Shown: positions 15,684 to 23,801, counted from the first letter of the stretch. The stretch is 38,752 bases of DNA from an uncultured Rickettsiales bacterium (GCA_948744995.1 CAPZCD010000002.1:1-38752), one strand, 5' to 3'. The notes: a model not told the origin generated them from the letters alone. Program-made: numbers and translations.

Positions 15684-16787
15684 ATGTTTAAAAAATTTTT
15701 CCAATTCGTATTATTCCTATTTTTTATAGTTCTAGTTGCATTAAGCACCGTAAAAATGTCTAAAGAAAGTAAGAAAATTGGCTATCTACTAAAAAATCTG
15801 GACAAAATCTCTTTTATAAAAGATAGAATAAAAAACAAAATAAATTTTAAAGACAGTTTGATAGGTGTAGAAATTAATGATGTTTTTGCCTTAAAGAAAA
15901 ATGTTAGAATTTATCAGTGGGTTGAAGATAAAAAACTTATGAATAAAACAGGAGCTTATGTTTATACCTATCGGAAAGAATGGACTGATAACTTTATAGA
16001 TTCTAAAAAATTTTATGATAAAACAAAGAATAACTATCAAAAAAATGCCAGAATCTATAAAAACGAGGTAATATTTCCCGATGGTATAATAACAAAAAAA
16101 AATAATTATGAACTTGATAGAGTATATTTTGAAAAAAAAGTAAAATTTAAAAAATTTAAATTTAAGGATAAAGCAGCGGTTTTTTATGGAGCGCCAATAG
16201 AAAAAACCTATGACATAAGATACGAGGAAGAGGAAACTTATAAAGATCTTGATTCTTATGTTGCGGCTGAAGAGAGAAAAATAGCCAAAAATGATGTGGA
16301 TAAGTTCAAGGTAGTTGTAGATGGATCTATACTATTTAACGGAAATAACTATAAAGAGCCAGAAATTGGTGATGTAGAAATAACTTATGAGATTTTTTCC
16401 CCAGAATATATATCATTTTTCGGTAAAGTAAAAAATGGTAAACTGGTACCTCATGGAGATTTTATAGAAGTCAGTTTTGATAATATAGAGAAAACTAAAC
16501 TAATTGACAAATATAAAGGTATATTTTTAGCAAAATTTATTATATTTATATTTCTCAGTTACCTAATTTTGTGCTATATAGTTGATTTTATGCAAAATAA
16601 AATTAAAGATTTAACTCTAAAAGTTATTCCATATTTTAATGAATATTTTGTTTTTGGGGATAAAAATACGATAATAATATTATTTTTTCTTTTGCATCTA
16701 TTTTTTGCCGTTAGATTATATTTATTAGCAATTATACCTATAATTATTTTATATTTTTTGAGACAAATTGATTATTATTCTATATAA
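15684..16787 (+). CDS. TMEM43-family membrane protein
   Basis: The 367-residue protein matches the TMEM43 (LUMA) family, known from human inner nuclear membrane/ER and from scattered bacteria. It has a first membrane helix (about 5-22), a large soluble domain with the family text YQWVE (77-81), YTYRKEW (94-100) and PEIGDVEITYEI (226-237), then membrane helices near 282-302 and 328-358. Its bacterial role is unknown. It probably has its own promoter in the 102-base gap before it, divergent from the DUF3168-like gene, and is followed by another membrane protein gene 32 bases on. Identification from motif order is fairly strong, although length and spacing of the family were compared from memory only. 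Confidence 0.8.
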   Translation: MFKKFFQFVLFLFFIVLVALSTVKMSKESKKIGYLLKNLDKISFIKDRIKNKINFKDSLIGVEINDVFALKKNVRIYQWVEDKKLMNKTGAYVYTYRKEWTDNFIDSKKFYDKTKNNYQKNARIYKNEVIFPDGIITKKNNYELDRVYFEKKVKFKKFKFKDKAAVFYGAPIEKTYDIRYEEEETYKDLDSYVAAEERKIAKNDVDKFKVVVDGSILFNGNNYKEPEIGDVEITYEIFSPEYISFFGKVKNGKLVPHGDFIEVSFDNIEKTKLIDKYKGIFLAKFIIFIFLSYLILCYIVDFMQNKIKDLTLKVIPYFNEYFVFGDKNTIIILFFLLHLFFAVRLYLLAIIPIIILYFLRQIDYYSI

Positions 16788-16819
16788 GCTTGACTTGAAA
16801 TGTTTTATAATTTATATTG

Positions 16820-17371
16820 ATGGTAGTTGATTTTTACAAAAAAATGAAAGAAGAATTTTTTTCATATTTATCTAGTTTTTTTAAAAATGTTTGGATCTTT
16901 ATCAAAACAAATTTAGCTAAATTTTATGAAATAGTTAATATTTCCTATAAACGCTGCAGAGATGGAGAAGAAAAACTTAATAATTTGCTGATATACTGGA
17001 GTATAATTCCATGTATTCTGTATTTTTTATTAATTTACAAATTTGGTTTATGTAAGTTTATGCAACGTTTGTGTGATTTAATTATGATTTTTATAGGTTT
17101 TTTAGATATATTTTTTATACAAAAAGCTCTAAAAAAACATCCGGAATATAATACAAAACTTGTGATGGAATATGAAAAGGAGCAATATTATTCGTCACTT
17201 TCAAAAGAAGAATTGGAACAAGTTAAATCTGATGAAAAAAAGCAAAATACAAAAGACTTTTTTAAACGAATGTTGCTTATAAAGCCCGGTGAAAAGGTGG
17301 ATTTTTACAAAATAGTAAGGCTATTTGTTATTCTTACGGTTCTTGTTGGGCTAAAGAGAGTTTTGTTATAA
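16820..17371 (+). CDS. Multi-pass membrane protein, function unknown
   Basis: No family recognised. The 183-residue protein has a helical, basic and aromatic first part (FYKKMKEEFFSYLSSFFKNVWIFIKTNLAKF), two adjacent membrane helices (about 58-78 and 85-105), a charged cytosolic loop rich in Glu/Lys (EKEQYYSSLSKEELEQVKSDEKK) and a last membrane helix at the C-terminus (about 165-183). ATG at 16820 is preferred to the TTG just before it. It lies between the TMEM43-like gene and the charged paralogs on the same strand. No enzyme motif is visible. Confidence 0.72.
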   Translation: MVVDFYKKMKEEFFSYLSSFFKNVWIFIKTNLAKFYEIVNISYKRCRDGEEKLNNLLIYWSIIPCILYFLLIYKFGLCKFMQRLCDLIMIFIGFLDIFFIQKALKKHPEYNTKLVMEYEKEQYYSSLSKEELEQVKSDEKKQNTKDFFKRMLLIKPGEKVDFYKIVRLFVILTVLVGLKRVLL

Positions 17372-17375
17372 ATAA

Positions 17376-19006
17376 TTAACTTAAAAAAATATAGGTGGTT
17401 TTATGTCGGATAAAAAAATGTGGCAAAAGGAAGATGTAGGTTTAGAGGATGATGGAATTGAAATGGATACAGAAAAAATTGTATTAGGAGAGGAAGAGTT
17501 ATTAGAAAATGAGGCATTTTTTAATCCTGGAGAAAAGACACAAATAGAGAGAGAAGAAAACGCCGAGAATGATTCAGGACGAAAAAAATCAACAATTTTT
17601 AAAGAAGAATACGAAAGGCTTAAAAAAGAGGAAGAGGAGTCTATAAAAAAAGAAGAAAAAAGAAAGAAAATATTACAAGAAGGATTTGAAGCTATGGATA
17701 ATAGTGATAATTTAAATTCTGACCATATTTTAAGTGATTTTAACGCAAAATATCCTACTCCTGATAGTAAACCATCGGTCTCAACATTTGTACCACCAGA
17801 AGATAGAGATGAGCTTGCAACACAGAAAAATGAACCTAAAAGAGAAAATGCTGAAAGAAATGTAAGTTCTGTAACAGAAACTCAAGAAGAGGAAAAAAAT
17901 AGTCTTGATTATAAGCTTTTTAACGTCAGTGGAAATCTCGACAGGTGTTTAGAGTTGTTAGATGAGTATAAAGAAAAACGCAAATCGGAGCCTAATACTG
18001 TAGATAACTCTAGTGATTTTAAAAAACTTGGTTTAAATATTTTTTATAGTTTCAAATCTTTAATGAATAATTTATCGGCTGACGATCTACAAATAATATC
18101 GGCTGACGATAATAATTTATCGGTTAAATTATCCTCTCAAAAAAGTAATATTGACCTAGAAAAATTAAAAAAAGTATTTCTTTCTGTTGAAGAGTTTGGT
18201 AATGATTATGAAATGCACAGATTTACTGGTCAATTTGACGTGGTATTTAGTAAAGACAATAATAATATTTATAGTTGTTTTGAAAAATTTAAACAAAAAT
18301 GTTCAGAAAAAAATATTTCCAATAAAAATTTAGATGAGATAGATGGCACTGTCGTAGATTTAAGAAAAATGTATCGTGGGAAAACAACCTACGGGAAAAA
18401 TGATCATGAGGATAATCAAGTATCTCTATCTGATAGTTTTAGGAAGAAGGTAGAATGGCATAAAAATGCTAAGAAATTTTTTGTAGGTTTAATTAGAAAA
18501 TTCGAAGATTTAACAAGGAAAGTTTTTAGAAAGTTAGAAGATATTGATAGGAAAGTTAGTAAAAATTCGGCAAAGTTTATTTATGGTAAATCTTTTAAGC
18601 CAGAGGCATGGGAAGAAGAAGAGCAAACTAGAAAAGAAAGGAGAGAAAAGGAAGATTTGGCTAGAAAGGAAAAAAGAGAAAAAGAAGATCAGGAAATGGA
18701 AAATAGTTTGACTGGTAAGACTGCTGATGAAGTATTAGAAGAGACTAACGAAGATATCATGTATTCTTTGTCAGAAGAGGAAGGAAATAGTTTGACTAGC
18801 AGTAAAGCGTTTGAGGGAGCTACTAGGACTACTGCTGATGAAATATCAAAAAAGACTAACGAAGATATAGTAAAAATGGAAAAAAACAGATCTAAAGGAC
18901 AAAATAATAGTCTAAATTTCAATTCACATTAGAGTAGTTAATTCTAGACATGTAAAATGGTTATAAAATTAACTAACTTAAAAAAATGTAGGGGGTTTTA
19001 TGTCGG
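17376..19006 (+). repeat. Direct repeat of upstream/start regions of two charged paralogs
   Basis: The stretch before and across the start codon at 17403 (17376-17410) recurs almost unchanged before the start at 19000 (about 18971-19006). Both share TAACTTAAAAAAAT, a G-rich ribosome binding site (TAGGTGG or TAGGGGG), TTTT and ATGTCGGA. The coordinates give the span between copies. The whole unit from 17376 to 18970 appears to be one copy of a tandem gene duplication, with the 3' copy shorter. Confidence 0.75.
17403..18932 (+). CDS. Large charged coiled-coil protein (paralog 1), function unknown
   Basis: No family recognised. The 509-residue protein is very rich in Glu, Lys, Asp and Asn, with no signal peptide or membrane helix. 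Residues 1-175 are acidic and probably disordered. A central domain (about 176-325; LFNVSGNLDRCLELLDEYKEKRKSEP through DLQIISADDNNLSVKLSSQKSNIDLEKLKKVF) is shared with paralog 2. A basic helical segment follows (KKFFVGLIRKFEDLTRKVFRKL), then a long charged coiled coil with two repeats of TADE(V/I)..(E/K)TNEDI. The end is polar (QNNSLNFNSH). Within the central domain 13 bases (ATCGGCTGACGAT) are repeated in frame 24 bases apart (18074 and 18098). Cytosolic, or a secreted effector given nearby virB2; both are inference. Confidence 0.72.
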   Translation: MSDKKMWQKEDVGLEDDGIEMDTEKIVLGEEELLENEAFFNPGEKTQIEREENAENDSGRKKSTIFKEEYERLKKEEEESIKKEEKRKKILQEGFEAMDNSDNLNSDHILSDFNAKYPTPDSKPSVSTFVPPEDRDELATQKNEPKRENAERNVSSVTETQEEEKNSLDYKLFNVSGNLDRCLELLDEYKEKRKSEPNTVDNSSDFKKLGLNIFYSFKSLMNNLSADDLQIISADDNNLSVKLSSQKSNIDLEKLKKVFLSVEEFGNDYEMHRFTGQFDVVFSKDNNNIYSCFEKFKQKCSEKNISNKNLDEIDGTVVDLRKMYRGKTTYGKNDHEDNQVSLSDSFRKKVEWHKNAKKFFVGLIRKFEDLTRKVFRKLEDIDRKVSKNSAKFIYGKSFKPEAWEEEEQTRKERREKEDLARKEKREKEDQEMENSLTGKTADEVLEETNEDIMYSLSEEEGNSLTSSKAFEGATRTTADEISKKTNEDIVKMEKNRSKGQNNSLNFNSH

Positions 19007-19835
19007 ACGAAAAAGGAGAAAGTGGAATAATAGATTTTGATACATATTTAAAAAGGAATCTCTTGTTGGTGAAACGAACTTAAAATGTTTAGAATCAATA
19101 AAAGAATATAAAAAAGAGCGTGAAAATTTAGGTGATAAAGATCCTAACCTTATGGATTTTGGTTCAAAAATTCATGATGATTTTAAGTATTTATTAAATC
19201 TTTTATTAGATAAAGAGTTACATCTAGTATCATTTGATGGTGGTAATTTATCAATTGAATTATTCTCCCAAAAAAGCAATTTCAATTTAGAAAAGTTAAA
19301 AGAAATGTTTGTTTTTATTAGAAATTTTGGTGCAGATGTAGGAATGGCTGATTTTACTAATGAATTTAATGATGGAAATGATAAAAATTTACTTGGTAAA
19401 TTTAAAGAATTAAGGGGAAGGATAGAAGAAAAGTTTGGTTCAGTTGAAATTTTAGAAGAAATAGAGAATAGTATAATTCCAGATGCGAAAAAAGCATTAT
19501 GTAGCTCTCCAGAACCAGAAGAACAACCTTGGAACATAATAACTGAGAGAGAAATAGTTGACATAAATAATGGTATAAAAAGTGGATTCCTTCCTACTTA
19601 TGAAAATAAACCATCTTTATGGCAAAGAGCTAAAACTTTTTTTACCAAAACAATTCCTAATTTTTTTAGAAAGGTTTTTGGTAGTACAGATAGTATTACT
19701 AAACTTAATAAAAGTAATAGCAGGGAAATTTTTACAGATGCTGCTAAAACTCAAGGGAAAGGACAAACTAATGGAATTATGGCAAACATCAGAGCTAATA
19801 GCCAAAACCAAACTCAACAAATACATCATCTGTAG
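19000..19835 (+). pseudogene. Charged paralog 2, interrupted by a -1 frameshift (slippery site 19047-19053)
   Basis: From ATG 19000 the frame encodes MSDEKGESGIIDFDTYLK and stops at 19081-19083. The -1 frame is then open from 19053 to 19835 and is clearly homologous to paralog 1: KCLESIKEYKKERENLG aligns with RCLELLDEYKEKRKSEP, and NLSIELFSQKSNFNLEKLKEMF with NLSVKLSSQKSNIDLEKLKKVF. The junction is T TTA AAA in the zero frame, a classic -1 slippage heptamer, inside an A5 run. The joined product would be about 278 residues with a Gln/Asn-rich end (NSQNQTQQIHHL). It could be a broken gene, a sequencing indel, or a gene expressed by frameshifting. An ATG at 19152 could start a shorter product. 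Confidence 0.7.
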
Positions 19836-19853
19836 TTTTGACCACAAATTAAT

Positions 19854-21290
19854 CTAAATATTATTAAACCCAAGATAATCATCAAATTTTGAAATATCGG
19901 GATTGAAATACATCTCAATATTTCCTATAGGACCATTCCTATGTTTTGCTATTATAATTTCTGCCTTATTCCTAATTTTATCCATATTAGATTGCCAGAT
20001 CTTCATCTTATCAATTTCTTCAATATTAGGCCTCCTCCTTTCCTCATAGTAAGATTCCCTAAAGACAAACATCACAACATCTGCATCCTGTTCTATAGAA
20101 CCAGACTCCCTAAGATCCGATAGCTGTGGCCTCTTATCTTCTCTTTGCTCCAGAGATCTTGAAAGTTGAGAAAGTGCTATTATAGGTATATTAAATTCCT
20201 TAGCTATAGCTTTTAAACCTTGAGTAATTTCAGATATTTCTAAAACTCTATTGGTTTTTGAACTTTCAGCTACACCTTTTATCAACTGTAAATAGTCTAT
20301 TACAATTAAACTTATATTTTCTTTTTTAACTAACCTTCTGATCCTGGTTTTTATAGAAGATATGCTAAGTGCTGCAGTATCATCTATAAATAGTGGTACT
20401 TTTGATATTTCATTGGATTTTTCTACTATTCTAACAAATTCTTCATCGGTAACTTCTCCTTTTCTAAATTTATCTGTGCCTAAATTAGTTTCTAAAGATA
20501 GTATTTTTGCACTTATTTGGGTATTTGGCATTTCAAGAGAAAAGAAACCTACAGATTTTTTTATACCAATTTTATTATATTCCTTTAGGAATTCCTTTGC
20601 CGCATTGTAGGCAATATTTATAGCTAGAGTTGTTTTTCCCATTGAAGGTCTACCTGCAATTATTATAAGATCGGATTTTTGTAGACCACCAAGTATTCTA
20701 TCTAAATCTATAAATCCGCACGGAATACCACTTATGTGACTGTCTCGTTTTTTTGCTATTTCTATATCATTTATAGTATCCAGTAAAACATTTGATATGT
20801 CTAGAAAGCCTTTATTGGTTTCAATATTATTACTTATGCTGAATATTTTGCCCTCCAAAACTTCAATTTCCTGGATAGCCGTTGTATTTTTATCACTGTT
20901 GTAAATATTAGATACAGTTTCCTCATTTATGGTTACTAAATTTCTTTTTAGGGCCAGGTCCTGTATTATTTTTGCATAGCTGACAATATCAAATATTCCG
21001 CTACTTTTACTTAAAATTATGGATAAATAGTTTGCACCTCCGATGGATTGTAGTATTTCATTATTCTCAAAAAAATTTTTAAGAGTTACACTATCGGCTA
21101 TAATGGAAGTTTTTTGTATTGTTTCGGTTATATATTTAAATATTATTCGATGAGCTAACTCATAAAAATATTCTTCTTTTAGATAATCGGCAATTTTGGA
21201 GTAGTAATCATTATTAGAGATTATTTTACCTAATACTATCTGTTCCGCCTCTATGTTATATAATGTTTTTTGTGTTGAATTGTCCTGCAT
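19854..21290 (-). CDS. dnaB: Replicative DNA helicase DnaB
   Basis: DnaB is the hexameric helicase that opens DNA at the replication fork and binds primase. The 478-residue protein has an N-terminal helical domain (about 10-115, NIEAEQIVLGKII) and a RecA-like C-terminal domain with Walker A GRPSMGKTT (213-221), the FSLEM segment, Walker B VIDYLQLI, and LRESGSIEQDADVVMFVFRESYY. No intein is present. Length is normal. It converges with charged paralog 2 across 18 bases and lies 24 bases after cvpA, so cvpA-dnaB is probably an operon. Confidence 0.97.
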   Translation of the reverse strand: MQDNSTQKTLYNIEAEQIVLGKIISNNDYYSKIADYLKEEYFYELAHRIIFKYITETIQKTSIIADSVTLKNFFENNEILQSIGGANYLSIILSKSSGIFDIVSYAKIIQDLALKRNLVTINEETVSNIYNSDKNTTAIQEIEVLEGKIFSISNNIETNKGFLDISNVLLDTINDIEIAKKRDSHISGIPCGFIDLDRILGGLQKSDLIIIAGRPSMGKTTLAINIAYNAAKEFLKEYNKIGIKKSVGFFSLEMPNTQISAKILSLETNLGTDKFRKGEVTDEEFVRIVEKSNEISKVPLFIDDTAALSISSIKTRIRRLVKKENISLIVIDYLQLIKGVAESSKTNRVLEISEITQGLKAIAKEFNIPIIALSQLSRSLEQREDKRPQLSDLRESGSIEQDADVVMFVFRESYYEERRRPNIEEIDKMKIWQSNMDKIRNKAEIIIAKHRNGPIGNIEMYFNPDISKFDDYLGFNNI

Positions 21291-21314
21291 TTTAATCTAA
21301 ATTTGTACTAATTA

Positions 21315-21929
21315 TCACTCATCAACAATTATATTTAATAATTTTTCCATTTCTTCATTATTATTTTTACCATTTGTATTTTTTTCTAAATCTTGCCTGA
21401 TAGTTTCTTTTTCTTTACTTTTTTGAATCTCCTCCAAAAAATCCCCAAGTAACGATTCAATTATGCCATTAAACATCATATTTTTTGATTTGTTATAGTA
21501 ACCATACAGCGTTGAATTTTCCAACATCTTAAGTTTTTCCCTAGAGTTTCTATTTATCATACTCATACCGGTCAGAACAAACATTGAAATTAACACGCCT
21601 TTTAGACCACCCAAGGTAAACCCCAGAAACCCATTGGCAGACTTTGGCAATATTTTTTTGATAACATTTATCACCGCGTTCATAAGTGCCGATAGTATTA
21701 TTATATACAGAACAAATAATACAACATTTACTATTATGTCTGGCAATAGAGGTATTGAGATTCTCTTTTCTATTTGTGGTAAAATTAGAGGTTTAGTTAT
21801 AGCTGTCAAATAAAAAGAACCAAGCCAGTTGACTATTGAAGATAACTCACTTAAAAAACCTCTAACTAAACCTATAAAGGAGAATAATACTACAACTACT
21901 GTTAAAGTTATATCTAGTCCTGAAAACAT
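21315..21929 (-). CDS. cvpA: CvpA-family membrane protein
   Basis: CvpA proteins are inner-membrane proteins first linked to colicin V production and later to envelope stability. The 204 residues contain four hydrophobic helices and the family beginning FSGLDITLTVVVVLFSFIGLVRGFLSEL with the conserved G-x-RGF, then LGFTLGGLKGVLISM. The C-terminus (about 150-204) is polar and charged. It stands just upstream of dnaB. The start at 21929 fits family length (about 160-200) with a small extension at the C-terminal side. Confidence 0.88.
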   Translation of the reverse strand: MFSGLDITLTVVVVLFSFIGLVRGFLSELSSIVNWLGSFYLTAITKPLILPQIEKRISIPLLPDIIVNVVLFVLYIIILSALMNAVINVIKKILPKSANGFLGFTLGGLKGVLISMFVLTGMSMINRNSREKLKMLENSTLYGYYNKSKNMMFNGIIESLLGDFLEEIQKSKEKETIRQDLEKNTNGKNNNEEMEKLLNIIVDE

Positions 21930-22016
21930 TACAAAAACTGCCTATTAAATTTGGTAATATGTAGAATGTGTTGTGTCAACATATAAATATTTTGTTGTAT
22001 TTTTTAAAATTAGTAG

Positions 22017-23426
22017 CTAATTTTTACTTTTCTTACTTGTTTTTAAACTTTTAATCTGCAGAGTCAAATTACCATCCATTTCGAAAACTATTAGGAAATT
22101 TTTAAAGGATTTAAAATCTTTTTTTAGTTTCTCTTCAGCTAGCTCCAGGTTTTTACTCCAGTTATCACCTATATTTAAGAAATAAGGAGAGGTATTCCAA
22201 ATTAAATTTTGATTATTCACTAACGTTTGATCGCTAGAGAATGATATTATTGGTACATCTATTCTTGTGCTAGAAATACTATTTACATATTTAGGGTTGT
22301 TGCTAATTACGGCAATTGCATCAACCTTATCCATATAATCAGAGAGTATTGGAATCATATCACCTTTGTAAGAATCAAAGGCGATTGAACTGCAACCACA
22401 ATCTTCATCAGGGTAGTAGGAATATATTTCTTCTTCAGTATCAGTAGCTATCTTTGACATAACACTTATAACGTTAACAGGGTCACTACCTTTAGTGGTT
22501 TCGTCTGAGGTCATTACAGCGTCTGCTCGCTCAAAAACTGCATTAGCAACGTCGGAAACTTCAGCTCTTGTTGGTTGTATATTTTCGACCATAGATAGTA
22601 GCATTTGAGTAGCTATTATAACAGGTTTTTTATAGTAGGAGCATAATGCAATAATCTTTTTCTGGATGGATGGTACCTTAGAAAATGGTATTTCACATGC
22701 TAAATCTCCCCGCGCCACCATAATACCGTCACTTTCAATTATTATATCTTCCAAATTCTGTGTAGATTCAAAATTTTCTATTTTTGAAATAATTTGGATG
22801 CTACTATGCTTCTTTTTTATACAATATTCTTTTACACTTTTAACATCCTTTCCGGTTCTCACAAACGACAGTGCTATCATATCAACGTTTTTACTGATAC
22901 CGAAATCTATATCTTTCCAGTCCTGCTCTGTAACTGTAGGGAGTGAAACTGGTTTTCCAAAAAGATTTATATGTCTTTTTGTTGTTATATTTGTTTGTCC
23001 TTCAATAACTTTAAATTCTATATCAGTGGCTGTTTTCCTTAGCGCTTTTGCTAACATTACACCACTATCAAACACTATAACATCACCAACTGCGACATCT
23101 TTTATGAAGTTTTTGTAGTTCACGCTTATTTTTCCGGTGTTTTCATAGACACCTTTTTCGATGGTCATAGTAAATTTATCACCAACTCTAAGAAACAATT
23201 TACCTCTAACTTCTCCTGTTCTTATTTCTGGCCCTTTTGTATCTAGCATTATTGCGCCTTGAGGACATACTTCTCTAATTGAGTCAATTTTAGCTCCATG
23301 TTCTTCGTATGTACCATGGGAAAAATTTAATCTGTAAACATTAACCCCACTTTTTGATAATTTTTTAAGTATTTCTTTGCTTTCGGATTTTGGTCCTATT
23401 GTTGCTACTATTTTTGTTCTTTTCAT
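22017..23426 (-). CDS. pyk: Pyruvate kinase
   Basis: Pyruvate kinase converts phosphoenolpyruvate and ADP to pyruvate and ATP. Family blocks are RTKIVATIGPKS at the start, VYRLNFSHGTYEEH, MLDTKGPEIRTG, the catalytic Lys region IQIISKIENFES, MVARGDLACEIPFSKVPSIQKKII, and TQMLLSM followed by PTRAEVSDVANAVFERADAVMTSDETTKGSDP. The usual MLSGETA(K) text is changed to MTSDETTKG. The C-terminal domain is somewhat divergent, including an unusual Cys pair (DCGCSS). 469 residues is normal. Some Rickettsiaceae lack this gene and use pyruvate-phosphate dikinase, so its presence indicates a lineage retaining at least lower glycolysis. It stands alone on the minus strand, divergent from the ribosomal operon. 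Confidence 0.95.
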   Translation of the reverse strand: MKRTKIVATIGPKSESKEILKKLSKSGVNVYRLNFSHGTYEEHGAKIDSIREVCPQGAIMLDTKGPEIRTGEVRGKLFLRVGDKFTMTIEKGVYENTGKISVNYKNFIKDVAVGDVIVFDSGVMLAKALRKTATDIEFKVIEGQTNITTKRHINLFGKPVSLPTVTEQDWKDIDFGISKNVDMIALSFVRTGKDVKSVKEYCIKKKHSSIQIISKIENFESTQNLEDIIIESDGIMVARGDLACEIPFSKVPSIQKKIIALCSYYKKPVIIATQMLLSMVENIQPTRAEVSDVANAVFERADAVMTSDETTKGSDPVNVISVMSKIATDTEEEIYSYYPDEDCGCSSIAFDSYKGDMIPILSDYMDKVDAIAVISNNPKYVNSISSTRIDVPIISFSSDQTLVNNQNLIWNTSPYFLNIGDNWSKNLELAEEKLKKDFKSFKNFLIVFEMDGNLTLQIKSLKTSKKSKN

Positions 23427-23581
23427 TTTTAACTACCAAATTTTGATTACTTATATAGTTGAAGGTAGTATATGCAAATATAAAAATTTGTCAATACGTC
23501 AATATAATAGAAATGAAATTGCCGCAATTTATATATTTGTATTTGCTTAACATATGGAATACATTAAATGATCAATAGCCA

Positions 23582-23638
23582 TTTATTCAAGTTATCATGT
23601 CATAATTTATTGGTAGAAGCCAGATATACTTGAATAAA
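23582..23638. repeat. 11-base inverted repeat upstream of the S10 promoter
   Basis: TTTATTCAAGT (23582-23592) and ACTTGAATAAA (23628-23638) are exact inverted repeats separated by 35 bases, ending 33 bases before the promoter -35. It may be a protein-binding pair or chance in AT-rich DNA. Confidence 0.4.
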
Positions 23639-23671
23639 ACGTTTATGAATTGGTTATGTTAGCGTTATCCA

Positions 23672-23700
23672 TTGACTTTAAAATTAAAAAAGCTTACAAT
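23672..23700 (+). promoter_or_regulatory. Near-consensus sigma-70 promoter of the ribosomal protein operon
   Basis: TTGACT (23672-23677) and TACAAT (23695-23700) are separated by exactly 17 bases, the ideal spacing, with an AT-rich spacer. A transcript would start about 23707 and carry a leader of about 95 bases to rpsJ at 23802. This is the best promoter match in the window and stands where the main promoter of a 28-gene ribosomal run is expected. Confidence 0.75.
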
Positions 23701-23720
23701 TAGAAGGTCTTAATAGTGAT

Positions 23721-23771
23721 GTTCGTTCGCGAACCTCTCATTTCGATATTTTATAGTCTGATTTTTCAGAC
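23721..23771 (+). promoter_or_regulatory. Two-hairpin leader of the S10 operon
   Basis: Hairpin 1 is GTTCG-TTCG-CGAAC (23721-23734) and hairpin 2 is GTCTGA-TTTT-TCAGAC (23756-23771), followed by AGATTTTAAT. Hairpin 2 with a short T-rich stretch could act as an attenuator. In Gammaproteobacteria the S10 leader is bound by L4. Whether this leader does the same is not shown by sequence, and homology to that structure is not claimed. Confidence 0.5.
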
Positions 23772-23801
23772 AGATTTTAATAAATATTAATTATAGAGAC
23801 A

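Larger units (their letters stand above)
23427..23801. other. 375-base gap between pyk and rpsJ: promoter region and ribosomal leader
   Basis: This is the longest intergenic stretch in the central part. It contains no convincing reading frame, tRNA, 4.5S, RNase P or tmRNA. It holds a long-range inverted repeat (23582-23592 and 23628-23638), the S10 operon promoter (23672-23700) and a leader with two hairpins (23721-23734 and 23756-23771). The pyk promoter should lie near 23430-23520 on the minus strand but I could not fix it. Confidence 0.6.

Noticed and set aside
15582..15704. Longer start for the DUF3168-like gene
   Set aside because: It overlaps the divergent TMEM43-like gene, takes up the only promoter space and adds a segment outside the family length.
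16792..16815. TTGACT followed by TATAAT before the second membrane protein
   Set aside because: The spacer is only ten bases, so these cannot form one sigma-70 promoter.
23427..23801. Search for tRNA, 4.5S RNA, RNase P RNA or tmRNA in the largest gap and in other gaps
   Set aside because: No GTTCGA-type T arm with matching acceptor stem, nor conserved core of the other RNAs, was found by reading. A covariance-model search would settle this.
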